From DAOQTX01 sp035340715 (GTDB taxonomy: Bacteria; Bacteroidota; Bacteroidia; AKYH767-A; OLB10): a stretch of 12,213 nucleotides of DNA. The stretch is taken from positions 1-12,213 of the forward strand of contig DAOQTX010000063.1 in assembly GCA_035340715.1 (NCBI GenBank), read 5' to 3'. The notes below the pieces were generated by a model, which saw nothing but the letters and a program-made list of their open reading frames with translations, was not told where the DNA came from and searched no databases. Shown here piece by piece: positions 1 to 6,630 of the stretch (within the stretch, counting starts at the first letter, position 1; each line of letters starts with the position of its first letter). The position numbers and the translations under genes are program-made.

Positions 1-1
1 A

Positions 2-418
2 TGGGGTAGCATTAAGATCAACAATTACCAATGGTTTACCTACGGCAGAGTGCCTTTGAATGAACTGAGAGAAGGTGACAGAGCAGCTGATTATATTGAT
101 ATGTATTGTAGCAACCAGCAAAGGATGATGGAAGCGCAATATGAAAGTAATGCTGAAAAAGATGAAGTTGTAAAATCGGATGGAATTCAGAATGTAACGG
201 TATATCCTAATCCTGCTCATGAACTTATATATATAACCAGTTCGGAACCAATAGAAACTATTTTAATCTTTGACAATACAAATAGACTTATAACAAGCAT
301 TTATGCACCCAATATTGATAATGGAATATCAATTGATCGTTTGAACAGTGGTACTTACACACTTCAAATAATATTAACATATGGTAATATGTTTTATTTA
401 CCATTTATAAAGCAATGA
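2..418 (+). CDS. T9SS type A sorting domain protein, 3' part (5' end outside window)
   Basis: The frame is open from the first complete codon at position 2 to the TGA at 416-418, so this is the C-terminal part of a longer protein; the GTG at 50 is only an internal codon. The last ~75 residues match the type A C-terminal sorting domain of T9SS cargo: a VYPNPA motif (about residues 51-56 counted from the codon at 50), then alternating beta strands and a closing LNSGTYTLQI-like strand near the end. This domain directs the protein through the outer membrane, where it is normally cleaved and the cargo released or anchored. Before it lies a polar, charged linker rich in Glu, Gln and Asn. The remaining passenger segment gives no recognisable fold, so the exported activity is unknown. 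The stop overlaps the next gene's ATG (ATGA), suggesting co-transcription and translational coupling. The region is AT-rich, about 27-33% GC by hand count in places. Confidence 0.85.
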   Translation, partial: WGSIKINNYQWFTYGRVPLNELREGDRAADYIDMYCSNQQRMMEAQYESNAEKDEVVKSDGIQNVTVYPNPAHELIYITSSEPIETILIFDNTNRLITSIYAPNIDNGISIDRLNSGTYTLQIILTYGNMFYLPFIKQ

Positions 419-1761
419 GAAATACCATTCATTTGATTGTACTTTTATTTCCAAACTTACTATTGGGACAAGTTACTTTTGAAAAAGTAATAGGTGGCAA
501 TGTTAGACATCTAAATTATACAATAACAGAAAATGATCAAGGTGATTTTTTAGTTAGTGGTTTTAGAGATAACATCACAGGGAACTATTTATATCTTATG
601 AAAATTAGTTCACAAGGTGATTCACTTTGGCAAAAGCAGTATTGTGGAAGATTTGGAAGAAGTATCATTCAACTTGATGATGGTGGATATGTCATTGGTG
701 CAAGTTCTTGGTGTGGAAGTCCTGATGAGGAATTCTTACTTGTGCGAACAGATAGTTTAGGCGACACACTTTGGACAGCCTATAATACAATAGGCGGGAG
801 TGATGAACTGTACTGTATGTGCCGCTTAAAAGGGGGCGATTATTTTATGGCAGGTTTTGAGAGCCTAGCCCGTGCCGATAGCAATGGAGTGTTTAAATGG
901 ACCAAATCGTACTATGGAGATTTATGGGATTGTGCTGCAACCTACGATTCGGGTTATGTGGTTGTGGGCTGGAATGGTGCCTTTAATGAAAACTATAGAT
1001 TATATAAGTACGATAAGAACGATAGTTTGCTTTGGGTAAAAAAATATATAGGTCCCGGAGGAGGAGAATATTTTTTACGCGTAAAAGAACTAGCCGATAG
1101 CAGTATTTATGTGATTGGTAATGGTAACTTGCGTAAGATGCGTTTCTCGGCCAATGGCGATAGCTTAGGTACTTGGGTACCATACCCGGGATTGGCTTTC
1201 GATACTACTTCAAATGGTCGTATGGTTTTTTTAGCTCGACTCGCCATTGCAGGTCCTCCTTTGCATACTGACTTTTTACTTATGCTCACCGACAGTGCCA
1301 ATAACCTGATATGGAGCCGCACCTTTGGCGGTCCCGGCTTTGAGACCGCCTACGATGTGCGCACCTGTGCCGATGGCGGTTTTGTAATGACCGGTATATG
1401 GGATGACGATGCTGGAATAGGCAACCCGAATCCGCAAGTGTATGTGGTTAAAACCGACAGCATGGGCTATGTGCTGAGCAGCAATATTGGTAACCTGCAA
1501 CACATGCGCAGCGGCCTGATGCTTTACCCCAACCCCGCCACAGAAACAAGCACTATGCTTATAGAGCATTTTCAACAAAGCCGCGCCCCATACCAGGCCA
1601 AGCTCTACGATATGCAAGGCCGCTTGATACAAACGGTAGAAAACATAGTAAGCAATGAGCAAAGCCTCTCACTGCAAACTATAGAAAAAGGTTTGTACCT
1701 GCTGATACTAAACGACCGCCATGGTGCTTTATATCACAGCATTAAGCTGATGAAGGAGTGA
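415..1761 (+). CDS. Secreted beta-propeller-like repeat protein with T9SS type A sorting domain
   Basis: This encodes a 448-residue exported protein of unknown specific function. Residues 1-18 form a signal peptide (short basic start, hydrophobic core, likely cleavage before Gln19). The body holds about seven degenerate repeats with a core like DSxGDxLW, near residues 65-72, 113-120, 155-162, 200-207, 245-254, 293-300 and 348-355. Each is preceded by a GGY/GDF-type strand and often followed by a glycine pair, a pattern common in Bacteroidota secreted proteins predicted to form beta-propellers. The C-terminus (about 367-448) is a type A T9SS sorting domain with YPNPA at 371-375, a LYDMQGRLI strand and a final KGLYLLIL strand. 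The ATG overlaps the upstream stop by ATGA. No catalytic motif is visible, so a binding or structural role is inference. GC content climbs steeply along the gene, from about 27% near the start to 50-65% in the last third. Confidence 0.88.
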   Translation: MRNTIHLIVLLFPNLLLGQVTFEKVIGGNVRHLNYTITENDQGDFLVSGFRDNITGNYLYLMKISSQGDSLWQKQYCGRFGRSIIQLDDGGYVIGASSWCGSPDEEFLLVRTDSLGDTLWTAYNTIGGSDELYCMCRLKGGDYFMAGFESLARADSNGVFKWTKSYYGDLWDCAATYDSGYVVVGWNGAFNENYRLYKYDKNDSLLWVKKYIGPGGGEYFLRVKELADSSIYVIGNGNLRKMRFSANGDSLGTWVPYPGLAFDTTSNGRMVFLARLAIAGPPLHTDFLLMLTDSANNLIWSRTFGGPGFETAYDVRTCADGGFVMTGIWDDDAGIGNPNPQVYVVKTDSMGYVLSSNIGNLQHMRSGLMLYPNPATETSTMLIEHFQQSRAPYQAKLYDMQGRLIQTVENIVSNEQSLSLQTIEKGLYLLILNDRHGALYHSIKLMKE

Positions 1762-1801
1762 GGGATTTTTTATTAAAATTCACTTCTTTACCCGTAAATC
1801 T

Positions 1802-1852
1802 TCTCGCTTCAGCGAGACCAACTCATAAGGTGCCTTGTCTTTTTCTTAAGAC
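1802..1852. terminator. Small hairpins between convergent genes, possible weak terminators
   Basis: This lies between the stops of the + strand T9SS gene and the - strand nuoF gene. A perfect 7-bp stem with a 2-base loop occupies 1802-1817 (TCTCGCT / AGCGAGA). A second 5-bp stem pairs 1837-1841 with 1848-1852 (GTCTT / AAGAC) around a T-rich loop. Neither stem is followed directly by a clean U-tract on either strand, so these are not textbook intrinsic terminators. The position between converging genes makes transcription ending here likely, but that is inferred from layout. Confidence 0.3.
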
Positions 1853-1858
1853 TTGGTA

Positions 1859-1885
1859 CACACTTCGACTTCGCTCAGTGTGACA
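1859..1885. repeat. Hairpin resembling a dispersed intergenic repeat
   Basis: A 6-bp stem (CACACT at 1859-1864, AGTGTG at 1877-1882) encloses a loop containing TCGACTTCGCTC. From memory, intergenic sequences of the form CTTCGACT-CGCTCAGTGTGACA recur many times in Bacteroidota genomes; this could not be tested from a single copy. It sits 20 bp before nuoF's stop on the opposite strand and may help end transcription. Confidence 0.35.
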
Positions 1886-1904
1886 ATGAAAGTGGATTTA
1901 TTTT

Positions 1905-3239
1905 TTAAACGCTTTGGTGCTTTTCAAAAGAAGTCTGTTCGGCAATGCGGGAAGGATTATTTACAAACTCCTCAAACTCATTTCTAAAGTGACGAATGGC
2001 TGAGGCAACCGGCCAAGCTGCTGCATCGCCTAAAGGACAAATGGTTTTACCCTCAATCTTTGATTGAATGTCCCACAGCAAGTCAATATCAGTAATGGTG
2101 CCTTTGCCATGCAGTATTTTATGGAGAATTTTTTCCATCCAACCGGTACCTTCTCTGCAAGGAGAGCATTGTCCGCAACTTTCGTGATGATAGAAGCGCG
2201 TAAAATTCCAAAGATTTTTTACAATACTGGTGCGTTCATCCATCACTATAAATCCACCCGACCCCAACATGGTTCCACTGGCAAATCCACCATCGGCCAA
2301 CGATTCATACGTCATTAAACGGGGTTCGCCATTGGCTGTTTTCAAAATCAGATCGGCAGGAAGAATTGGAACGGAAGAACCTCCGGCTACTACCGCTTTG
2401 AGTTTTCGTCCATCACGTATTCCACCGCACCACTCATTGCTATAAATAAATTCTTCAACAGGTAGTCCTAATTCTATTTCATAAACACCGGGTTTGTTTA
2501 TATGTCCCGATGCAGAAATCAATTTAGTTCCGGTGCTTTTCCCAATACCAATTGCAGCATAGGCATCGCCACCATCGTTTACAATGGGAACAACCGCGGC
2601 AATGGTTTCAACATTGTTGACCACTGTGGGGCAACCATACAAGCCTGCTACTGCAGGAAAGGGAGGTTTAATTCTGGGGTTGCCTCTTTTACCTTCGAGC
2701 GATTCGAGTAAAGCGGTTTCTTCTCCGCATATATAAGCACCTGCACCAACCTGTACATATAGATCGAGCGAATAGCTGCTACCTAAAATATCCTTACCCA
2801 ACCAACCATTTGCATATGCTTCTTCAATGGCGTTCTCTAAAATGCGAGCAACATAATAATACTCACCACGAATGTATATATAGGATGTTGCTGCACCTAA
2901 AGCATAACTGGATGTGATCATTCCTTCAATCAACAGATGGGGATTATGCTCCATCAGGTAACGGTCTTTAAATGTACCGGGTTCCGATTCATCGGCATTG
3001 CAAACTAAATATCGAGGCACGCCTTCGGGTTTGGCCAAGAATCCCCATTTCATTCCGGTAGGGAAACCTGCTCCACCTCTTCCACGCAAACCCGACTTTT
3101 TCACTTCTTCAACTACAGTTTCGGGGCTCATACTCTTAATTGCTTTTTCAACCGATGCATAGCCTCCGTTTTTGCGGTAGACTTCATAGGTTTCAATTCC
3201 GCTGATATGATCGTGTTGTAGCAGTAGTTTTCGGCTCAT
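1905..3239 (-). CDS. nuoF: NADH-quinone oxidoreductase subunit F (NuoF)
   Basis: NuoF is the NADH-oxidising flavoprotein subunit of respiratory complex I (51-kDa homologue). It takes hydride from NADH onto FMN and passes single electrons through cluster N3 towards the quinone site. The 444-residue length is normal for the family. A glycine-rich GRGGAGFPTG segment at 53-62 is the nucleotide/FMN-binding loop. A second conserved block, ICGEETALLESLEGKRG, lies at 170-186 with VNNVET at 207-212. Cluster N3 ligands are the ESCGQCSPCREGT motif (Cys355, Cys358, Cys361) and Cys401 in the TICPLGD block. The ATG overlaps nuoE's stop by 4 bp (ATGA at 3239-3236), indicating translational coupling. It is the last gene of this operon; nuoG does not follow, and the next gene converges from the other strand. 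Assignment is very secure. Confidence 0.98.
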   Translation of the reverse strand: MSRKLLLQHDHISGIETYEVYRKNGGYASVEKAIKSMSPETVVEEVKKSGLRGRGGAGFPTGMKWGFLAKPEGVPRYLVCNADESEPGTFKDRYLMEHNPHLLIEGMITSSYALGAATSYIYIRGEYYYVARILENAIEEAYANGWLGKDILGSSYSLDLYVQVGAGAYICGEETALLESLEGKRGNPRIKPPFPAVAGLYGCPTVVNNVETIAAVVPIVNDGGDAYAAIGIGKSTGTKLISASGHINKPGVYEIELGLPVEEFIYSNEWCGGIRDGRKLKAVVAGGSSVPILPADLILKTANGEPRLMTYESLADGGFASGTMLGSGGFIVMDERTSIVKNLWNFTRFYHHESCGQCSPCREGTGWMEKILHKILHGKGTITDIDLLWDIQSKIEGKTICPLGDAAAWPVASAIRHFRNEFEEFVNNPSRIAEQTSFEKHQSV

Positions 3240-3781
3240 GATATACTTTTAATACGAGGTTCGGGCTGATCGATATAGGTTTTTCGTTTACCTTCTTGTT
3301 TAAAACGTTCCAATAAATCATCCACTTTTTTATGATTCAGATTTTCGTAATAGTCGGCTCCTACTTGCATCATAGGGGCAGTACCACATGATCCAAGACA
3401 TTCAACGGTTTTTATTGTGAACATACCGTCCGTACTGGTTTCACCTGTTTTAATATTGAGTTTCTTTTCAAGATGCTGAACAATATCTTCTGCGCCCAAC
3501 AACCAACAACTACTGGTACGACAAACTTCGATAACGCATTTTCCAACCGGTTTTAAATTAAACATGCTGTAAAAGGAAGCCACTTCATATACTTCTATAC
3601 TCTGAATATTTAACAAGGAAGCAACATAGTCCATTACTTTAGCGCTGAGCCAACCGTCTGATTCTGCTTGGGCTAAATGCAACACTGGAATGAGTGCAGA
3701 TTTTTGTTTCCCTTCGGGATAGCGCTTTTTAATTTTTTCTATTAACGCTAAGGTTTCGTTGCTGAATTTAATTTCGCTCAT
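3236..3781 (-). CDS. nuoE: NADH-quinone oxidoreductase subunit E (NuoE)
   Basis: NuoE is the 24-kDa thioredoxin-like [2Fe-2S] subunit that partners NuoF in the NADH-oxidising module of complex I and carries cluster N1a. The 181-residue protein has the family's N-terminal helical part (about 1-70, including the ALIPVLHLAQ and EVYEVASFY blocks), then the ferredoxin fold. Cluster ligands are visible as Cys87-x4-Cys92 and Cys128-x3-Cys132 in the VECLGSCGTAP block; Cys82 is an additional cysteine and is probably not a ligand. The ATG lies 12 bp after nuoD's stop, and the gene's own TGA overlaps nuoF's ATG. No strong Shine-Dalgarno is seen, as usual for this phylum. With NuoF it shows that this complex uses NADH, unlike the reduced complexes of some relatives that lack NuoE, F and G. 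Confidence 0.97.
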   Translation of the reverse strand: MSEIKFSNETLALIEKIKKRYPEGKQKSALIPVLHLAQAESDGWLSAKVMDYVASLLNIQSIEVYEVASFYSMFNLKPVGKCVIEVCRTSSCWLLGAEDIVQHLEKKLNIKTGETSTDGMFTIKTVECLGSCGTAPMMQVGADYYENLNHKKVDDLLERFKQEGKRKTYIDQPEPRIKSIS

Positions 3782-3793
3782 ACTTCTAAGGGC

Positions 3794-5002
3794 TTAGGCA
3801 TCCAATTCTCCTGCAATCACATTCATGCTGCTCATGGTTAAAATGGCATCGGATAACATACCACCTTTTATCATTTGTGGATATGCCTGGTAGTAAATAA
3901 AACAAGGTCGTCTGAAATGCAAACGATAAGGAGTACGTCCTCCATCACTGATCAAATAAAAACCCAATTCACCATTTCCACCTTCCACACAATGATAGAC
4001 TTCTCCTTTGGGTATTTCTACTTCACCCATGATGATTTTAAAATGGTAAATCAGCGCTTCCATATTATTATATACTTCTTCTTTTGGAGGAAGATAAAAG
4101 TCGGGCACTTCGGCATAATACTCTTCACCTTTTGGCATTTTTGAAATGGCTTGTTGTATGATACTTAAGCTTTCTCTCATTTCTTGATGGCGCACCATGT
4201 AGCGATCGTAGGTATCGCCCTGGGTTCCGACAGGAATGATAAAATCGAAATCGCTATAAGCAGAATATGGATTCATAACCCTCACATCGTAGTCCACTCC
4301 TGCGGCTCTAAGGTTAGGGCCGGTAAATCCGTACTCCAATGCATCGCTGGCTGATATGGGTCCGCAGTTGATGGTGCGATCCATAAAAATTCGATTGCGG
4401 TTGAGCAGGTTTTCAAATTCTTGTAGTCCTTTTGGAAATTCGTTGAGGAAATAATTTATTTTATCCCAAGCTTTAGGGCTGAAGTTTCTTTCAAAGCCAC
4501 CTATGCGGCCAATGTTTGTGGTCAAACGTGCACCGCAAATTTCTTCATAGATTTCATATATAAATTCTCTCCACTGAAACATATAAACAAAACCGGTGAG
4601 CGCTCCGCTATCTACACCAATCACGCTATTGCAAACAATATGATCGGCTATACGCGCAAGTTCCATTACAATTACACGGAGGTACTCAACACGTTTTGGC
4701 AATTCTATATGGGCTAGTTTTTCAACTGTCATGTGCCAACCCATATTGTTAATGGGAGAAGAGCAATAATTGAGACGGTCTGTAATAGGAGGTATTTGAT
4801 AAAAAGGTCTGCGTTCGGCTAACTTTTCAAATGCGCGATGAATGTATCCAATGGTTTGTTCTGCTTCGTGAATGGTTTCTCCATCAATTTTCAAGACGTT
4901 TTGAAAAATACCATGTGTAGCCGGATGGGTAGGACCAAGATTTAGAGTAATGTATTCGGGCTCAGGGCTTAATTCGTTATGTACTTTTTCCAGTTCGCTC
5001 AT
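3794..5002 (-). CDS. nuoD: NADH-quinone oxidoreductase subunit D (NuoD)
   Basis: NuoD is the 49-kDa core subunit of the complex I peripheral arm; with NuoB it forms the quinone reduction site. It is 402 residues long, normal for a stand-alone NuoD and not fused to NuoC as in Escherichia coli. The N-terminal LGPTHPATHG block lies at 22-31. His30 and Tyr79 (in TDRLNYCSS) correspond to the quinone-headgroup residues His38 and Tyr87 of Thermus Nqo4. Other family blocks are IGYIHRAFEKLAE (51-63) and the C-terminal GELGFYLISDGG and SSMNVIAGELDA segments. The paired CxxC nickel ligands of the related [NiFe] hydrogenase large subunit are absent, so this is a true NuoD. It lies 6 bp after nuoC and 12 bp before nuoE. 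Confidence 0.98.
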   Translation of the reverse strand: MSELEKVHNELSPEPEYITLNLGPTHPATHGIFQNVLKIDGETIHEAEQTIGYIHRAFEKLAERRPFYQIPPITDRLNYCSSPINNMGWHMTVEKLAHIELPKRVEYLRVIVMELARIADHIVCNSVIGVDSGALTGFVYMFQWREFIYEIYEEICGARLTTNIGRIGGFERNFSPKAWDKINYFLNEFPKGLQEFENLLNRNRIFMDRTINCGPISASDALEYGFTGPNLRAAGVDYDVRVMNPYSAYSDFDFIIPVGTQGDTYDRYMVRHQEMRESLSIIQQAISKMPKGEEYYAEVPDFYLPPKEEVYNNMEALIYHFKIIMGEVEIPKGEVYHCVEGGNGELGFYLISDGGRTPYRLHFRRPCFIYYQAYPQMIKGGMLSDAILTMSSMNVIAGELDA

Positions 5003-5008
5003 ATAGTA

Positions 5009-5509
5009 TTATCGTCCAAACATTTTATCGTCTTTATCCATTCGTGTTTGATCTTCGAGTGGATATTCTTTGCGCAAGGGCCAACCTTCCAAGCTATCCA
5101 TGTTTAAAATTCGAGTTAGATTGGGATGTCCTTCAAAATGAAATCCAAAAAAATCATAGGTCTCACGTTCCATCCAATTGGCCGTTTTGTATAAGGGAAT
5201 CAAAGAAGGAAAAACCGGTTCGTTCTTATCGTTGAAGGCTTTAATGCGAAGGCGATAATTGGCTTGCAGGTTGTGTAGTTGGTACATCATGCCAAAAGGT
5301 TTTTTTTGATCGGGATAATGCAAACCACAGCAGGTGGTGAGAAAAGAAAAATTCAATTCGGCATCTTGTTTGAGCCATTGCATCAATTCAAAAATTCGGG
5401 CATGATCAATTTCCAATACAGGAATATCGTATTGCATTTCGTACGATAATATGGAATCTCCAAATTGATCCTGAATTCTTTTTTGTACGTCTGTATGTTC
5501 TAAGCTCAT
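5009..5509 (-). CDS. nuoC: NADH-quinone oxidoreductase subunit C (NuoC)
   Basis: NuoC is the 30-kDa scaffold subunit of the complex I peripheral arm; it packs against NuoD and binds no cofactor. The protein has 166 residues, typical of a stand-alone NuoC. The diagnostic segment is at 114-135 (ERETYDFFGFHFEGHPNLTR followed by Ile-Leu), followed by EGWPLRKEYPLED at 141-153, both close to the family signature. The N-terminal half is more variable, as expected. Its ATG overlaps the nuoB stop by 4 bp (ATGA at 5509-5506) and its stop is 6 bp before nuoD, so it sits mid-operon and is translated in step with its neighbours. Confidence 0.96.
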   Translation of the reverse strand: MSLEHTDVQKRIQDQFGDSILSYEMQYDIPVLEIDHARIFELMQWLKQDAELNFSFLTTCCGLHYPDQKKPFGMMYQLHNLQANYRLRIKAFNDKNEPVFPSLIPLYKTANWMERETYDFFGFHFEGHPNLTRILNMDSLEGWPLRKEYPLEDQTRMDKDDKMFGR

Positions 5510-6054
5510 TGAATTCCGTAAGAGGCTAAAAGTTCTTTGTATTGATCGGAGTTGCGTCTTCTAATTTCTTCGTTGCCAACTAAATCTTGTATGCGCATCA
5601 CTCCATCAATTATTTGTTCTGGTCTTGGCGGGCAGCCGGGTACGTAAACGTCCACAGGAATTATTCGGTCGATACCTTGCAAAACACTGTAAGTGTCAAA
5701 AATACCTCCACTCGAAGCGCAAGCGCCAACGGCAATTACCCAACGTGGCTCTGCCATTTGTTCGTAGACCTGACGCAATACCGGACCCATTTTTTTTGCG
5801 ATGGTTCCCATCACCATAAGTAAGTCGGCCTGACGAGGAGAAAAACTTAAACGTTCAGCACCAAATCGGGCAAAGTCGTAATGTGCTCCCATGGTGGCCA
5901 TAAATTCTATTCCACAACAAGAAGTGGCAAAGGGTAAAGGCCATAACGAATTTTTTCGTGCCAAGCCAACCGCTTTATCCAATGAAGTGGCAAAAAAACC
6001 AGGACCTTCATATCCTTGGGGTGCATTGCCAACTTGTATTTTATCGGTGCTCAT
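5506..6054 (-). CDS. nuoB: NADH-quinone oxidoreductase subunit B (NuoB)
   Basis: NuoB (PSST/20-kDa homologue) holds cluster N2, the last [4Fe-4S] centre before quinone in complex I. The 182-residue protein has all four ligands: the tandem Cys46-Cys47 in SCCGIEFMA, Cys112 in GACASSGGIFDTYS, and Cys141 in VYVPGCPPRPEQI. Other conserved blocks are FGAERLSFSPRQADLL (64-79) and GTIAKKMGPVLRQVYEQM (83-100). The start is the ATG at 6054, one base after the nuoA stop codon. The first 20 residues form a polar lead-in of the kind often seen in Bacteroidota NuoB. Function and identity are not in doubt. Confidence 0.98.
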   Translation of the reverse strand: MSTDKIQVGNAPQGYEGPGFFATSLDKAVGLARKNSLWPLPFATSCCGIEFMATMGAHYDFARFGAERLSFSPRQADLLMVMGTIAKKMGPVLRQVYEQMAEPRWVIAVGACASSGGIFDTYSVLQGIDRIIPVDVYVPGCPPRPEQIIDGVMRIQDLVGNEEIRRRNSDQYKELLASYGIQ

Positions 6055-6055
6055 A

Positions 6056-6430
6056 TTAATCTTCCCATTTTAATGCTCCTCTTTTTACAATGTAGAGGAA
6101 GCCCGACAATAATATACCTAAAAATATGATCATCTCTATAAATCCAAACCATCCAAGCTCTTTAAAGTTTACCGCCCAAGGGTACATAAAGATGACTTCA
6201 ATATCAAACAGCACAAATAATATAGCGATGATAAAATATTTAATCGAAAAAGGAATGCGGGAATTACCCACGGAATCAATACCACATTCAAAAGTGTCTA
6301 ATTTAATTTCAGACTTTCGGCTGGGGCCTAATATGTGGGTGAAGAAAATGGTGGTAATGACAAAGCCCATAGCTACCACAAACATGATGGCTATTGGTAA
6401 ATAATCGAATGGCGTACTTAATAAAATCAT
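6056..6430 (-). CDS. nuoA: NADH-quinone oxidoreductase subunit A (NuoA)
   Basis: NuoA is the small membrane subunit (ND3 homologue) at the junction of the two arms of complex I. From the ATG at 6430 it has 124 residues. It shows three transmembrane helices, at about 10-31, 63-85 and 95-115. The conserved FECG motif at 47-50 (the TM1-TM2 loop, whose cysteine corresponds to the conserved one in ND3) and the FSIKYFIIAILFVLFDIEV block at 61-79 are diagnostic. A TTG two codons upstream (6436) would give 126 residues, but the ATG is the better start. As first gene of the operon it follows a TAnnTTTG-type -7 box at 6478-6471 and is one base from nuoB. No G-rich ribosome binding site is visible. Confidence 0.96.
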   Translation of the reverse strand: MILLSTPFDYLPIAIMFVVAMGFVITTIFFTHILGPSRKSEIKLDTFECGIDSVGNSRIPFSIKYFIIAILFVLFDIEVIFMYPWAVNFKELGWFGFIEMIIFLGILLSGFLYIVKRGALKWED

Positions 6431-6470
6431 AATCAATTGATAATCAGTTTCGGCAGAACGATTGAATGGT

Positions 6471-6478
6471 CAAAATTA
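6471..6478 (-). promoter_or_regulatory. Predicted nuo operon promoter, -7 box
   Basis: On the minus strand this reads TAATTTTG, an exact match to the Bacteroidota -7 consensus TAnnTTTG. It lies about 40 bases upstream of the nuoA ATG and would give a leader of about 35 bases. The expected -33 element is weak (a TTTC at about 6500-6497 on the minus strand), so only half of the promoter is well supported. Confidence 0.5.
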
Positions 6479-6601
6479 AGTCTTTTTGCTGGATTTGAAA
6501 GGGAATAAGAAAAAATTATATCCAATCATTGCAAGACTTTTCCAATGGATTGTAAATTAAGGAATGTTCTTATAAAAAAATGCCAAGTGCTTTGTGATGA
6601 T

Positions 6602-6609
6602 TACTTTTG
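6602..6609 (+). promoter_or_regulatory. Predicted promoter of the cyclase-like gene, -7 box
   Basis: TACTTTTG matches the TAnnTTTG -7 consensus of Bacteroidota and sits 21 bases before the TTG start at 6631, leaving a very short leader of about 15 bases. No convincing -33 TTG lies 19-21 bases further upstream; the TTTG at 6591 is too close. Positional support only. Confidence 0.4.
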
Positions 6610-6630
6610 AGGCATTGATTTACAAGTGAT

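Noticed and set aside
1276..1662. 128-codon open frame on the minus strand
   Set aside because: It lies inside the GC-rich 3' part of the second T9SS gene, where the sense frame has a clear sorting domain; no recognisable protein features.
1765..1772. T-run just after the second T9SS gene as an intrinsic terminator
   Set aside because: No stem-loop precedes the T-run; it follows the stop codon directly.
3875..4144. 89-codon plus-strand frame, and similar plus-strand frames inside nuoF, nuoC, nuoB and nuoA
   Set aside because: All are antisense to strongly conserved nuo genes and have no family features.
3794..5002. [NiFe]-hydrogenase large subunit as an alternative to NuoD
   Set aside because: The N- and C-terminal CxxC nickel-ligand pairs are missing, while NuoD quinone-site residues and the neighbouring nuo genes are present.
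6431..6436. TTG start giving NuoA two extra residues
   Set aside because: An in-frame ATG two codons later gives a normal NuoA N-terminus, and TTG has no ribosome binding advantage here.
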